From an uncultured Phocaeicola sp. (lineage in GTDB: Bacteria > Bacteroidota > Bacteroidia > Bacteroidales > Bacteroidaceae), in the NCBI GenBank assembly GCA_944320855.1, contig CALUJF010000003.1:55117-119116 (forward strand): a DNA stretch of 64,000 nucleotides, written 5' to 3'. Positions 51,106-60,268 of this stretch are shown one piece after another. Both the position numbers and the translations under genes were made by a program. Numbering within the stretch: position 1 is the first letter of the stretch; the number at the start of each line of letters is the position of its first letter. Below the pieces are notes generated by a model. It was not told where the DNA came from and searched no databases. It was given only the letters and a program-made list of their open reading frames with translations.

Positions 51106-51681
51106 ATGAAAAAACTGGTTTTTGCAACAAATAATGCACATAAGCTGGAGGAAATCCGTGCTATATTAGGCGATAAGGTAGAGATTTTGAGCCTTAATGA
51201 TATAGACTGTCATGCCGATATCCCTGAAACAGCAGATACTCTGCAGGGCAATGCTGCATTGAAGGCACAGTATATATATGAGAATTATGGTCTTGACTGT
51301 TTTGCCGATGATACAGGTCTTGAGGTTGAGGCTCTGAACGGTGCACCGGGAATCTATTCTGCCAGATATGCCGGAGGTGAGGGGCATGACTCTGAAGCTA
51401 ACATGAAGAAGCTGCTTTCGGAAATGCTGGATAAGGACAACCGTAAGGCACGTTTCCGTACTGTTATCTGTCTGATTGAAGGCGGTAAGGAACATTTTTT
51501 CGAAGGAATAGTAAACGGAAGCATAATCCGTGAGAGAAAGGGAGGAGCCGGTTTCGGTTATGACCCTGTATTCATGCCTGACGGCTATTCGGAAACATTT
51601 GCCGAGATGGGCAATGATGAGAAGAATAAGATTAGTCATCGCGCGAGGGCGGTACAGAAACTTTGCGAGTATTTATTATAA
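51106..51681 (+). CDS. rdgB: dITP/XTP pyrophosphatase (RdgB/HAM1)
   Basis: 191 residues. House-cleaning enzyme that hydrolyses non-canonical purine nucleotides such as dITP and XTP. Motifs: [12 protein letters not shown] at the N-terminus, [25 protein letters not shown] in the middle and GFGYDPVF with SHRARA at the end. Starts 2 bp after the YitT stop; terminates at a strong hairpin. Confidence 0.95.
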   Translation: MKKLVFATNNAHKLEEIRAILGDKVEILSLNDIDCHADIPETADTLQGNAALKAQYIYENYGLDCFADDTGLEVEALNGAPGIYSARYAGGEGHDSEANMKKLLSEMLDKDNRKARFRTVICLIEGGKEHFFEGIVNGSIIRERKGGAGFGYDPVFMPDGYSETFAEMGNDEKNKISHRARAVQKLCEYLL

Positions 51682-51719
51682 AACAAAAAAGTCAGAGATT
51701 TTCTCTGACTTTTTTGTTT
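51681..51719. terminator. Bidirectional terminator between rdgB and rnr
   Basis: An 18-bp perfect stem (51681-51698 with 51702-51719), core GTCAGAGA/TCTCTGAC, flanked by six A and six T. It works for both converging genes. Confidence 0.9.
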
Positions 51720-51728
51720 ATAGTAATT

Positions 51729-53876
51729 TTATTCCGCCAAAACGAAATCCAACTGTTTCTTTTCCAGATTTGCGCGTGCCACTTTTATCTTTATAGTATC
51801 ACCAAGGCTGAATTTCTGATGATAGCGTCTGCCGATAAGGCAATAGTTTTTTTCGTCGAACTCATAATAGTCATTACCCAGGTCGCGCATTGCTATCATA
51901 CCCTCACATTTGTTTTCGTTTATCTCGACATAGATACCCCATTCAGTTACTCCGGAGATTACTCCATCGTAAGCGGTTCCGATATGCTCGCTCATGAATT
52001 CCACCTGCTTGTATTTGATGGATGCGCGTTCTGCGCTTGCCGCTGTCTGTTCCATGGCCGAGCTGTGTTCGCACATGCTCTCATACTTGTCGGCCTGTGC
52101 ACTACGTCCTCCATCCAGATAGCGTGTCAGCAGACGGTGAACCATAAGGTCCGGGTAACGGCGTATAGGCGAAGTGAAATGAGTATAATAGTCGAATGCC
52201 AGACCATAGTGGCCGATATTGTGGATAGAATACCTTGCTTTCTGCATTGAGCGCAAAGATACTGTTTCCACTAAGTTCTGTTCGCCCTTTCCGTTTACGT
52301 CCCTTAACAGACGGTTGATAGACTTTGATACCTCAGTCTTTGTTCCGCTTGTACGGATTTTATATCCGAAACGTGCGATAAACTGATTAAGGTTATCCAG
52401 CTTGTCAGGGTCCGGCAGGTCGTGGATACGGTATGGGAATACCTTTGCCTTTTTGTTCTTAGGCACTTTTCCTATATGTTCCGCTACGGTGCGGTTTGCT
52501 AAAAGCATAAATTCTTCTATCAGCTTGTTTGCTTCCTTCGATTGCTTGAAATAAACGCTCAAAGGTTTTCCTTTTTCGTCTATCTCGAATCTTACCTCGC
52601 AACGGTCAAAGTCGATAGCTCCTGCAGCAAGACGTTTTTCGCGGAGTATCTGAGCAAGCTTGTTCAGTTCGAGCACTTCTTCCTTGAATTCACCTTCACC
52701 GGTTTCTATAATATTCTGAGCTTCTTCGTATGTGAAACGTCTGTCCGATTTTATCACTGTATGTCTGATACGGTAGTTCTTGACTTCAGCCTTTTCGTTC
52801 ATGTCGAATATCACTGAATAAGCCAGTTTCTCTTCGTTAGGACGCAGTGAGCAGATGAAGTTACAAAGACGTTCCGGCAACATAGGTATCGTACGGTCCA
52901 CAAGATAAACGGATGTGGCACGTTTCAGTGCTTCCTTGTCTATGATGCTGCCTTCCTTGACATAATGTGAAACATCGGCGATATGTACACCTACCTCCCA
53001 AAGTCCCGGTTTCAGTTGTCTGATAGAGAGCGCGTCGTCGAAGTCCTTCGCATCCTTAGGGTCGATAGTAAATGTGGTGATACCGCGGAAGTCCTCGCGT
53101 TCGGCATAATCCTCTTTTGTGATTTCTGCCGAGAGCTTTTCGGCTGCAGCTTCTACAGACTGTGGATAAGTATATGGCAGTCCGTATTCAGCCAGTATGG
53201 CGTGCATCTCAGTGTTGTTGTCGCCTGCCTGTCCAAGCACATCTATAACCTCTCCGAAAGGGTTTTTCGCTTCGTCAGGCCATTCTGTAATTTTCACTAC
53301 AGCCTTATCGCCATTCTTTGCTCCTTTAAGTTTTTCTTTAGGTATAAAGATATCGTTGGCAAGTGTGCTTGTTTCTGTGATGAGGAAAGCATAGTTTTTC
53401 GAAACCTTCAGAGTACCCACAAAAGTTGCTTTGGCTCTGTCAAGTATTTCTATCACTTGTCCTTCTATCTTCTGTTTCTTGCATTTTGCACAGAGAGAAA
53501 TCTTCACCTTGTCATTGTTCATGGCGTGGGCCGAGTTCCTTTCAGCAATAAAGATAGGTTCTCCGCCATCATCTGGTATAAACGAGTTCTTGCCGTTACT
53601 TTTTCTTACGAAAGTACCGGTCATAATCTGACCTCTGTCATTCAGTTTCCATCTTCCCTTTTCTGTTTCAATCAGGAAGTTGTCTTCTGCCATATCCTTC
53701 ACTATGTCGGTACATAGCATTTTTGTAGGATGTGTTGTTAGTTTCAGTCCCAGGAATAATTGCTTAAGACTTATAGCCTCAGTCGGTTTGTTGCGGAAAT
53801 AGTTTATGATGAGTTCCGACATCTCTTTTTTCTTCATTCTCTTTCCGCCTTTTTTTTCTTTTTTATTTTTAGCCAT
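51729..53876 (-). CDS. rnr: Ribonuclease R
   Basis: 715 residues. Processive 3'-5' exoribonuclease. A Lys-rich start (MAKNKKEKKGGKRMKKKE) and winged-helix region precede cold-shock domains (about 80-235). The RNB catalytic domain (about 255-590) contains TIDPKDAKDFDDALS, whose Asp cluster binds magnesium, plus VYLVDRTIPMLPERL and HFTSPIRRYPDLMVHR. A C-terminal S1 domain (about 630-710) ends the protein. Typical length. Acts in rRNA and mRNA decay. Confidence 0.95.
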   Translation of the reverse strand: MAKNKKEKKGGKRMKKKEMSELIINYFRNKPTEAISLKQLFLGLKLTTHPTKMLCTDIVKDMAEDNFLIETEKGRWKLNDRGQIMTGTFVRKSNGKNSFIPDDGGEPIFIAERNSAHAMNNDKVKISLCAKCKKQKIEGQVIEILDRAKATFVGTLKVSKNYAFLITETSTLANDIFIPKEKLKGAKNGDKAVVKITEWPDEAKNPFGEVIDVLGQAGDNNTEMHAILAEYGLPYTYPQSVEAAAEKLSAEITKEDYAEREDFRGITTFTIDPKDAKDFDDALSIRQLKPGLWEVGVHIADVSHYVKEGSIIDKEALKRATSVYLVDRTIPMLPERLCNFICSLRPNEEKLAYSVIFDMNEKAEVKNYRIRHTVIKSDRRFTYEEAQNIIETGEGEFKEEVLELNKLAQILREKRLAAGAIDFDRCEVRFEIDEKGKPLSVYFKQSKEANKLIEEFMLLANRTVAEHIGKVPKNKKAKVFPYRIHDLPDPDKLDNLNQFIARFGYKIRTSGTKTEVSKSINRLLRDVNGKGEQNLVETVSLRSMQKARYSIHNIGHYGLAFDYYTHFTSPIRRYPDLMVHRLLTRYLDGGRSAQADKYESMCEHSSAMEQTAASAERASIKYKQVEFMSEHIGTAYDGVISGVTEWGIYVEINENKCEGMIAMRDLGNDYYEFDEKNYCLIGRRYHQKFSLGDTIKIKVARANLEKKQLDFVLAE

Positions 53877-54009
53877 AGCTATTCCTCTATTTGTTAGTTT
53901 CTACAAAGTAAGCAAAATAAATGGAATAAAGATATAATAGTCTTATTTATTTTCTTGTGAACCTGTAAAAGTGCCACAGTTTCTTATTTTCTGAACTATA
54001 TATGTAATA

Positions 54010-54864
54010 TTATAGCTTTTCGGTTATTACATTTGGTTCAATCTCCAGCTTTGAGAATGCAAACATTTTCTTGCCCAAGTCTTTCATGGAAGCGCCGATA
54101 TGATATACTTCTTTATCGTCAATTATCAGAAAACGGTCATGGCTGTTACGGTAAGTTCTTATATTGACATGGGGGTATTGGTCGTTGTGTTTGTCAAGGT
54201 CAAGCTGCAGCTGTTTTGTTATCTTTTGTGTATAGATGGTGGCAGACACACCAGGATTGCGTTTACTCAACATAAGTAAAACTGATTCATCTATATAGTT
54301 GTCTATCAGCAGAAGAGATTTTTGGGCAGATTTAATAAGGTCGGTTGCAAATTTGTAGGCATCGAATATCTGTCCGTCGAAGAAGATACCTTCTACAGGC
54401 GGCAATGATGTACGGACAAAGAAATCAATCTTTCTCGAATGTTCAGACAAAGTTTCTTTTATTCTTGTAAGCTCTTTCCCCATATCATTAAGGCGTTGAT
54501 TGACGGAATATCCTTTTAACAGATAATCTTTCAATACTCCATTTGCCCATCTTCTAAACTGAACTCCTCTGTAGCTTTTTACCCTATATCCGACAGAAAG
54601 AATTAAATCAAGATTGTAATATTCAACTTGTCGAGTAACGCATCTATCACCTTCTTTTTGAACTGTCGCAAATTTTGCGACAGTTGCCATATCTTTTAAT
54701 TCTTCTTTTAAGGCATTATTGATATGTTTACCGATTGTTTTTATGTCACGACCAAATAATTCAGATAATTGTTGGCGGTTTAACCAGACTGTTTCATTTT
54801 CCATTCTGACCTCCAACCTGGTTGTTTCGTCCGGTTGGTATAATATTATTTCTCCTTGTTCCAT
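54010..54864 (-). CDS. RhuM-type protein with phospholipase-D-like C-terminal domain
   Basis: 284 residues. The N-terminal half (about 1-130) is RhuM/virulence-RhuM-like: MENETVWLNRQQLSELFGRD, a helix-turn-helix-like segment, then YYNLDLILSVGYRVKSYRGVQFRRWA. A short coiled linker follows (about 120-140). The C-terminal part (about 160-284) has an SHDRFLIIDDKEVYHIGAS motif, a degenerate HxD/K phospholipase-D-like signature (KxxxxD replaced by RFLIID). Such proteins occur near mobile and defence genes in many bacteria; the function is unknown. It is a single gene with its own promoter (-7 box CAAATATA at 54960-54967, minus strand TATATTTG) between housekeeping genes. Confidence 0.75.
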   Translation of the reverse strand: MEQGEIILYQPDETTRLEVRMENETVWLNRQQLSELFGRDIKTIGKHINNALKEELKDMATVAKFATVQKEGDRCVTRQVEYYNLDLILSVGYRVKSYRGVQFRRWANGVLKDYLLKGYSVNQRLNDMGKELTRIKETLSEHSRKIDFFVRTSLPPVEGIFFDGQIFDAYKFATDLIKSAQKSLLLIDNYIDESVLLMLSKRNPGVSATIYTQKITKQLQLDLDKHNDQYPHVNIRTYRNSHDRFLIIDDKEVYHIGASMKDLGKKMFAFSKLEIEPNVITEKL

Positions 54865-54959
54865 ATCCCATTTATTTTATAACATTTCTTATTACTTCTG
54901 CTTCTTTTGTGATATAATCCGTGCAACCGTATAGCTTAATCAGCAGAATGTTATATACG

Positions 54960-54967
54960 CAAATATA
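54960..54967 (-). promoter_or_regulatory. -7 box of the RhuM-type gene
   Basis: Minus-strand TATATTTG; an ATTG (-33-like) lies 20 nt upstream at 54988-54991. Leader about 90 nt. Confidence 0.5.
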
Positions 54968-55063
54968 CTTACAAAAACTAAAAGATGCAATTAAACAATA
55001 GTAAAGTCCGATTGTCCTGTTATGGATTTAAAGTAATATAGTCTGCACTTCAGTTCCAAATGT

Positions 55064-55113
55064 CTGAAAACTTAGTTTTCACTTTGTGCTTCACTCGGTT
55101 TGCACTATCTTTG
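55064..55113 (+). promoter_or_regulatory. Promoter-bearing dispersed repeat (third copy)
   Basis: Reverse-complement copy of the elements at 22955-23074. Hairpin GAAAAC/GTTTTC, then TTTG at 55083-55086, 19-nt spacer and TATCTTTG at 55106-55113. Perfect promoter spacing, 22 bp before the epimerase ATG. Confidence 0.8.
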
Positions 55114-55135
55114 TGCTTTCATAATACGGAAAGTG

Positions 55136-56146
55136 ATGGATTACAAAATATTAGTAACAGGAGCCAGCGGATTTATTGGCAGTTTTCTGGTCGAAGGAGG
55201 TCTTGCCGAAGGAATGCAGGTATGGGCAGGAGTGCGCAGAAGCAGTAGCAGAAAGTATTTGCAGGATGGGCGGATACGTTTTGCGGAACTTGATTTTACT
55301 GATTCGGACAAGCTTGCATCGCAGTTGCTCAAGCATAAGGAGGAGCACGGCGGATGGGATTATATCATCCATTGTGCCGGTGTCACCAAATGTATAGACA
55401 AGGCCGGTTTTGAGATTGGCAACTATTGGGCTACACGCCATTTCATCGAGACTCTTGTGAAACTTGGCATGACTCCGAAGAACTTTATCTTCATAAGTTC
55501 CCTCAGCATTTGCGGACCGATACGCGAGAAGGATTATTCCTCGATTTGCGAAACGGACACTCCTGTTCCGAACACGGCTTACGGAGTGAGCAAGCTCAAG
55601 ACAGAGGAATATCTTCAGGGATTGAAGAATTTTCCGTACGTCATATTCCGTCCAACCGGAGTTTACGGCCCTCGCGAGAAGGATTACTTCCTTATGGTCA
55701 AGTCCATAAGCAATCATGTGGACTTTGCAGCCGGATTCAAAAGACAGGACATAACATTCGTATATGTCAATGATTTGGTTCAGGCCGTCTATCTGGCTAT
55801 TAAGAAGGATGTGAAGTACCGTTCATATTTTGTAAGCGATGGCGAGGTCTATAACAGCAGTACTTTTTCCGACCTGATACGCAAGGAACTTGGCAATCCG
55901 TGGATGATACGTTTCGTATGTCCGTTGCCATTGCTGAAGGTGATATCTTTCGTGGCAGAAACATGTTCCCGCCTCGTAGGAAAGACAAGTACCTTGAACA
56001 GAGATAAATACAAGATTATGAAGCAGCGCAACTGGAGATGTGATATTCAGCCTCTGATAGATGAATTAGGGTATAAGCCCGAGTATAATCTGGAGCGTGG
56101 AGTAAAGGAAACAATAAGCTGGTATAAGAAAGAAGGTTGGGTATAA
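55136..56146 (+). CDS. NAD-dependent epimerase/dehydratase (extended SDR)
   Basis: 336 residues from the ATG at 55136. A TTG at 55100 lies inside the promoter box and is rejected. Rossmann motif TGASGFIGSFL near the N-terminus, HCAGVTK, active-site Tyr/Lys in TAYGVSKLKTEEYL and RPTGVYGPREKDYF. This makes it a member of the sugar-nucleotide epimerase/dehydratase superfamily; substrate not identifiable. 20 bp before the tRNA-dihydrouridine synthase gene, so probably one operon driven by the repeat promoter. Confidence 0.87.
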   Translation: MDYKILVTGASGFIGSFLVEGGLAEGMQVWAGVRRSSSRKYLQDGRIRFAELDFTDSDKLASQLLKHKEEHGGWDYIIHCAGVTKCIDKAGFEIGNYWATRHFIETLVKLGMTPKNFIFISSLSICGPIREKDYSSICETDTPVPNTAYGVSKLKTEEYLQGLKNFPYVIFRPTGVYGPREKDYFLMVKSISNHVDFAAGFKRQDITFVYVNDLVQAVYLAIKKDVKYRSYFVSDGEVYNSSTFSDLIRKELGNPWMIRFVCPLPLLKVISFVAETCSRLVGKTSTLNRDKYKIMKQRNWRCDIQPLIDELGYKPEYNLERGVKETISWYKKEGWV

Positions 56147-56166
56147 ATTAATATAAAACGCATTTT

Positions 56167-57150
56167 ATGAAGATTAGAAATATAGATTTGGGAGAACAGC
56201 CTGTGCTTCTGGCTCCTATGGAAGATGTTACAGACCCTGCGTTTCGCCTCCTTTGTAAGGAGTTTGGAGCCGATATGGTATATACCGAGTTCGTTTCCAG
56301 CGATGCCTTGATTCGTTCGGTTGGCAAAACCATGCTTAAGCTGAATATCAGCGAGAAGGAACGCCCCGTTGCCATACAGATTTACGGTAAGGACACAGAA
56401 ACCATGGTTGAGGCAGCAAAGATAGTAGAGCAGGCAAAACCTGATATACTGGATTTGAACTTCGGATGTCCTGTCAAGCGTGTAGCCGGCAAGGGAGCCG
56501 GTTCGGGCATGTTGCAGAATGTACCTAAAATGCTTGAGATAACAAAAGCTGTGGTAGATGCTGTTAAGATACCTGTTACGGTGAAAACACGTTTGGGATG
56601 GGATTCGGAGCATAAAATTATAGTTGAACTTGCCGAACAGCTTCAGGATTGCGGTATTGAGGCTCTTACCATTCACGGCCGTACACGTGCGCAGATGTAC
56701 ACAGGTGAAGCAGATTGGACTCTTATAGGCGAGGTAAAGAACAATCCGCGTATGCGTATTCCTATCATAGGAAATGGCGATGTAACCACTCCGCAGCGGG
56801 CAAAGGAATGTTTCGACAGATATGGCGTTGATGCCATAATGATAGGCCGTGCCAGTTTCGGTCGCCCGTGGATATTCAAGGAAGTGAAACACTATCTGCA
56901 GACAGGAGAGGAACTCACAGGACTTGATTTCGGATGGAAGATGAATGTATTGCGTCGTGAAGTGCAGGACAGTGTAAATCTGCTTGACGAACGTCGCGGA
57001 ATCCTGCATGTACGCCGTCACCTTGCCGCATCACCGCTGTTCAAAGGGATTCCTAACTTCAAGGAAACACGTATAGCCATGCTCAGGGCAGAAACGCTTG
57101 ACGAACTGAATTCCATTCTTAATCACATAGAAGGTACTTTTGCATATTGA
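56167..57150 (+). CDS. dusB: tRNA-dihydrouridine synthase (DusB-like)
   Basis: 327 residues. FMN-dependent TIM barrel that reduces uridine in tRNA D-loops. Start motif VLLAPMEDVTDPAFR; catalytic Cys in LNFGCPVKRVAGKGAGSGML; FMN-binding TIHGRTRAQMYTGEADW and GNGDV, then IMIGRASFGRPW. Closest to the DusB group by these motifs. The subfamily letter is tentative. Confidence 0.9.
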   Translation: MKIRNIDLGEQPVLLAPMEDVTDPAFRLLCKEFGADMVYTEFVSSDALIRSVGKTMLKLNISEKERPVAIQIYGKDTETMVEAAKIVEQAKPDILDLNFGCPVKRVAGKGAGSGMLQNVPKMLEITKAVVDAVKIPVTVKTRLGWDSEHKIIVELAEQLQDCGIEALTIHGRTRAQMYTGEADWTLIGEVKNNPRMRIPIIGNGDVTTPQRAKECFDRYGVDAIMIGRASFGRPWIFKEVKHYLQTGEELTGLDFGWKMNVLRREVQDSVNLLDERRGILHVRRHLAASPLFKGIPNFKETRIAMLRAETLDELNSILNHIEGTFAY

Positions 57151-57173
57151 TTTTATACTATATATTTTTCATT

Positions 57174-57234
57174 GCCCACTGTAGTCAGCAGAGCTGTCGA
57201 CTATAGTGGGCAGCACTGCTGACTATAGTCGGCA
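57174..57234. repeat. Hairpin cluster between converging genes
   Basis: GCCCACTGTAGTC (57174-57186) pairs with GACTATAGTGGGC (57199-57211), one G-U pair. The right arm is nearly repeated at 57221-57234. Two alternative stems are possible. It lacks a clear T-run, but its position suggests a terminator for the Dus and Sde182-like genes. Confidence 0.5.
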
Positions 57235-57256
57235 CCAAGAAATGTCTTGAAAATTT

Positions 57257-58684
57257 CTATCTTGCATTTATGATTATTCTTCTGTAGCCTTTAAGGTTAT
57301 GTACGCCGTTGTCGGTCACTTCGCAGATAATATGCATCGTTTTACCTTCTGCATCAGTGGGGATTCTGACTTCTGAAACTGTTTTGTCGGCATTTCGTAT
57401 TTCAATATTTCCATTGTAGTTGCCCGCTTCAGGCATATACCACCATTTATATGTCAGTTTATCTCCGTCCGGGTCGTATGTTCCCGAAGCGTTGAGCCTC
57501 ACCGTTTTTCCTGCTTTTGTCTTGATTGATACAGCTTCAAGTCCTTTCTTCCCGTTTATGATAACTACTGGATTTCTGTTACCCTTTCCGTCTTTTGCCC
57601 AGTCCATTCTTGCTGCAAAATTATTGAAAGCGGCATCGTAGAAGTATTTTTCATATTTCTGTGAGATTGCTTTAGACTCTTTTGAAGCATTGGTGTAGCA
57701 ATAGGTTTCATTGTCAAGAGTCTTGTCCCAGACGAAGTATCCTCCCCATCCGGTTTGGCTGGCTACTGTAGGGTTGTTTAGCCCGTTTGGCAGAACATGC
57801 AGGAATGATGGAGTGTCGCCCTCCACTCCGTATTTGTTTTTAGGATAAATCTTACCCATATTTCCGTGTCCCTGAATATGTCCGGCATATTCATTCCAGT
57901 TGCCTGCACCTAAACTACACTGTGACAGCCATGCACTTTCATCCCATATGAAATTGATTTTATCGCCGAATTCTTTTCTCAGCCAGTAATGCGAGCTTAG
58001 TGTGTATTTGCCTCTGTCGCCCCATGCCACATCCTGGTCCGTTATGGCGTAAATATAAACCTTCTTCAGGAACTTCTCCAGTTCGGCCTCGCTTCTTTCC
58101 TGTTTTATTTTCCATATAGCCTGTGCTATGGTGTTCCCGCCGCCCCACAATCCTATGAACAGAGGTCGTTCGTCTTTCTCGTCTACTAATTTGATTATGA
58201 AATCGCTGCCTTCAGAGTTGTTATCCTTACCCAATGATTTATATCCGAAATCCAGACTCCCCATCATGATACGGCTTCTCAGATAGTCCGGACTGGGCCA
58301 GTATCCTATTGATTGTTCTCCTGATTCTTCTTCAATGCTTAGAAATCCATCCTGTTGTGAACGTTTCATCAGATTAGGAACATCCTTTTCGTATGCGTTG
58401 ATAACGGTTTTCAGGCTGTCCATCCATCCTTTCGGATATTTCCCTCCGCTGCTGTTCCATCCGCTTGTGGTTATGATAGCCTCAATCTCAAAAAGATCAG
58501 CATGCGACAGAAGTCTTATGGCAGATTCCATATCGTCAGGCTCCACATTCACGGGAGCGATGTCCGTCAGTACGACTATTCTTGGTTTCAGTGCTTTCGT
58601 TTCTTTTTTTGCTACCACAAAAGAAGGTTGGCATATAAAAGCTATTGCCGCTAATAATGGTAAAAGAAGTTTCCGTTTTTTCAT
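57257..58684 (-). CDS. Secreted DUF1593 / Sde182-like nucleoside-hydrolase-fold protein
   Basis: About 475 residues from Met at 58684, chosen because the -7 box at 58713-58720 leaves almost no leader for the upstream Met at 58702. Signal peptide KKRKLLLPLLAAIAFICQ. The N-terminal domain (about 35-330) is inosine-uridine-hydrolase-like: VLTDIAPVNVEPDDMES, LWGGGNTIAQAIWK. The C-terminal Ig-like domain (about 380-475) shows LNASGTYDPDGDKLTYKWWY. This matches proteins such as Sde182 of Saccharophagus, reported as cellulose-binding. Biochemical activity unknown. Single gene. Confidence 0.82.
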   Translation of the reverse strand: MKKRKLLLPLLAAIAFICQPSFVVAKKETKALKPRIVVLTDIAPVNVEPDDMESAIRLLSHADLFEIEAIITTSGWNSSGGKYPKGWMDSLKTVINAYEKDVPNLMKRSQQDGFLSIEEESGEQSIGYWPSPDYLRSRIMMGSLDFGYKSLGKDNNSEGSDFIIKLVDEKDERPLFIGLWGGGNTIAQAIWKIKQERSEAELEKFLKKVYIYAITDQDVAWGDRGKYTLSSHYWLRKEFGDKINFIWDESAWLSQCSLGAGNWNEYAGHIQGHGNMGKIYPKNKYGVEGDTPSFLHVLPNGLNNPTVASQTGWGGYFVWDKTLDNETYCYTNASKESKAISQKYEKYFYDAAFNNFAARMDWAKDGKGNRNPVVIINGKKGLEAVSIKTKAGKTVRLNASGTYDPDGDKLTYKWWYMPEAGNYNGNIEIRNADKTVSEVRIPTDAEGKTMHIICEVTDNGVHNLKGYRRIIINAR

Positions 58685-58712
58685 AATATTTCCGTTTTTC
58701 AAATTATAGTCA

Positions 58713-58720
58713 CAAATATA
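58713..58720 (-). promoter_or_regulatory. -7 box of Sde182-like gene
   Basis: Minus-strand TATATTTG (CAAATATA on plus). It supports the start at 58684. Confidence 0.5.
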
Positions 58721-58793
58721 ATATTAAAATTCAAGTTCTCGTAAGAATATTCAGTTACATCATGTATATCTATATGTAATGGAATATTTTTCG

Positions 58794-58801
58794 TACCTTT
58801 G
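58794..58801 (+). promoter_or_regulatory. -7 box of U32 family gene
   Basis: TACCTTTG, 28 bp before the ATG; matches TAnnTTTG. Confidence 0.6.
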
Positions 58802-58829
58802 CTGCCGTAAATCAATGAAATATAAATAA

Positions 58830-60092
58830 ATGAATTATTCAATTAAAGATTTCGAGATAATGGCGCCTGTAGGCTCGCGCGAGTCATTGGCAGCAGCCAT
58901 TAATGCCGGAGCGGATTCCATCTATTTCGGTATTGAAAGCCTTAACATGCGTGCCCGTTCGGCAAGCACGTTCACTATCGACGATTTGCGTGAGATTGCA
59001 GCCCTTTGCGATGAGCATGGAGTGAAAAGCTACCTCACCATAAACACTATAATTTATGACGAGGACATAGAGCTGATGCGCAAGATTGTAGATGCAGCCA
59101 AGGAGGCCGGTATCAGTGCTGTAATAGCAGCCGATGTGTCTGTCATGGCATACTGTAACGAGGTAGGTCAGGAAGTCCATCTCTCTACACAGCTCAACAT
59201 CAGCAATGCCGAAGCTCTGAAGTTCTATTCGCGTTTTGCCGATGTAGTGGTATTGGCTCGCGAACTCAATCTGAAGCAGGTGCGCAAGATATACGATGCC
59301 ATCCAGGAACAGAACATCACGGGTCCGATGGGCGAGAAAGTGAGAATAGAGATGTTCTGCCACGGAGCCTTGTGTATGGCCGTATCAGGAAAATGCTATC
59401 TCAGCCTTAACGAGCTGAATGCTTCTGCCAATCGTGGCGCATGTATGCAGGTGTGCCGCCGTTCATATATAGTAAAGGACAAGGAAAGCGATATAGAACT
59501 GGAAGTTGACAACCAGTACATCATGTCGCCTAAGGACCTTAAGACTATACATTTCATGGACGAGATGATAGAAGCCGGCGTACGTGTGTTCAAGATAGAA
59601 GGACGTGCACGCGGACCAGAGTATGTGCGTACAGTAGTGGAATGCTATAAGGAAGCTATCCAGTCATATCTTGACGGTACATTTACCGAAGAAAAGAAAG
59701 CCGACTGGGATACACGCCTTAAGACAGTGTTCAATCGCGGCTTCTGGAACGGATACTATCTGGGACAGCGTCTTGGCGAGTGGAGCCGTAACTACGGTTC
59801 TGAAGCAACAGAAAGAAAGGTATATGCCGGTCGCGGTATAAAATACTTCTCAAATATCGGTGTTGCCGAGTTTCTTATCGAGGCTACTGAAATCAAGGTT
59901 GGCGACAAACTTCTCATCACCGGTCCTACTACCGGAGCAATGTATTTGGACCTGGAAGAAGCGCGTGTAGCTCTCAAACCGGTAGATGTAGTGAAGAAAG
60001 GTGTTCACGTATCGTTCAAGGTACCTGACAGAATCCGCCCGAGCGACAAGCTCTACCGTATAGTTCCTGCCGAGGAGTTGAAAAAGAAATAA
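58830..60092 (+). CDS. U32 family protein (TrhP/RlhA-type, annotated peptidase U32)
   Basis: 420 residues. N-terminal barrel with EIMAPVGSRESLAAAINAGADSIYFG, LTINTIIYD and VHLSTQLNISN. The family signature EMFCHGALCMAVSGKCYLS has conserved cysteines, followed by GACMQVCRRSY and KIEGRARGPEYV. U32 proteins of this kind act in prephenate-dependent hydroxylation of tRNA uridine or rRNA cytidine, though still often labelled collagenase-like peptidases. A C-terminal beta domain (about 335-415) completes it. Length fits TrhP better than the long RlhA. Confidence 0.88.
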   Translation: MNYSIKDFEIMAPVGSRESLAAAINAGADSIYFGIESLNMRARSASTFTIDDLREIAALCDEHGVKSYLTINTIIYDEDIELMRKIVDAAKEAGISAVIAADVSVMAYCNEVGQEVHLSTQLNISNAEALKFYSRFADVVVLARELNLKQVRKIYDAIQEQNITGPMGEKVRIEMFCHGALCMAVSGKCYLSLNELNASANRGACMQVCRRSYIVKDKESDIELEVDNQYIMSPKDLKTIHFMDEMIEAGVRVFKIEGRARGPEYVRTVVECYKEAIQSYLDGTFTEEKKADWDTRLKTVFNRGFWNGYYLGQRLGEWSRNYGSEATERKVYAGRGIKYFSNIGVAEFLIEATEIKVGDKLLITGPTTGAMYLDLEEARVALKPVDVVKKGVHVSFKVPDRIRPSDKLYRIVPAEELKKK

Positions 60093-60151
60093 TACCTCTT
60101 CGTGTGAAGGATGTGAAAGTGAAACAGAGGTAGTTTTTACACACATATATT

Positions 60152-60207
60152 AATTAACACCCATGTTGATAACTATGTTGAGATAGTAATCGACATGGGT
60201 GTTAATT
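60152..60207. terminator. Long hairpin between U32 and AAA ATPase genes
   Basis: A 19-bp stem, 60152-60170 with 60189-60207 (core TTAACACCCATGT/ACATGGGTGTTAA, one G-U pair), loop 18 nt. Weak T-run on either side. Probably a bidirectional terminator of these converging genes. Confidence 0.65.
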
Positions 60208-60268
60208 TGTTGATATACATATTCTTTCAGCCTATACACAGGTTGTTGAAAACGTTTTGCAAACATGT

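Noticed and set aside
52983-53717. 244-residue plus-strand ORF antisense to rnr
   Set aside because: Opposite to an intact ribonuclease R with all motifs; rich in Phe, Cys and Tyr with no recognisable domain.
55100-55135. Upstream TTG start for the epimerase gene
   Set aside because: It would lie inside the -33/-7 region of the repeat promoter; the ATG at 55136 directly starts the Rossmann-fold sequence.
56047-57021. 324-residue minus-strand ORF across the Dus gene
   Set aside because: Shadow of the well-supported tRNA-dihydrouridine synthase reading frame; composition unlike real proteins.
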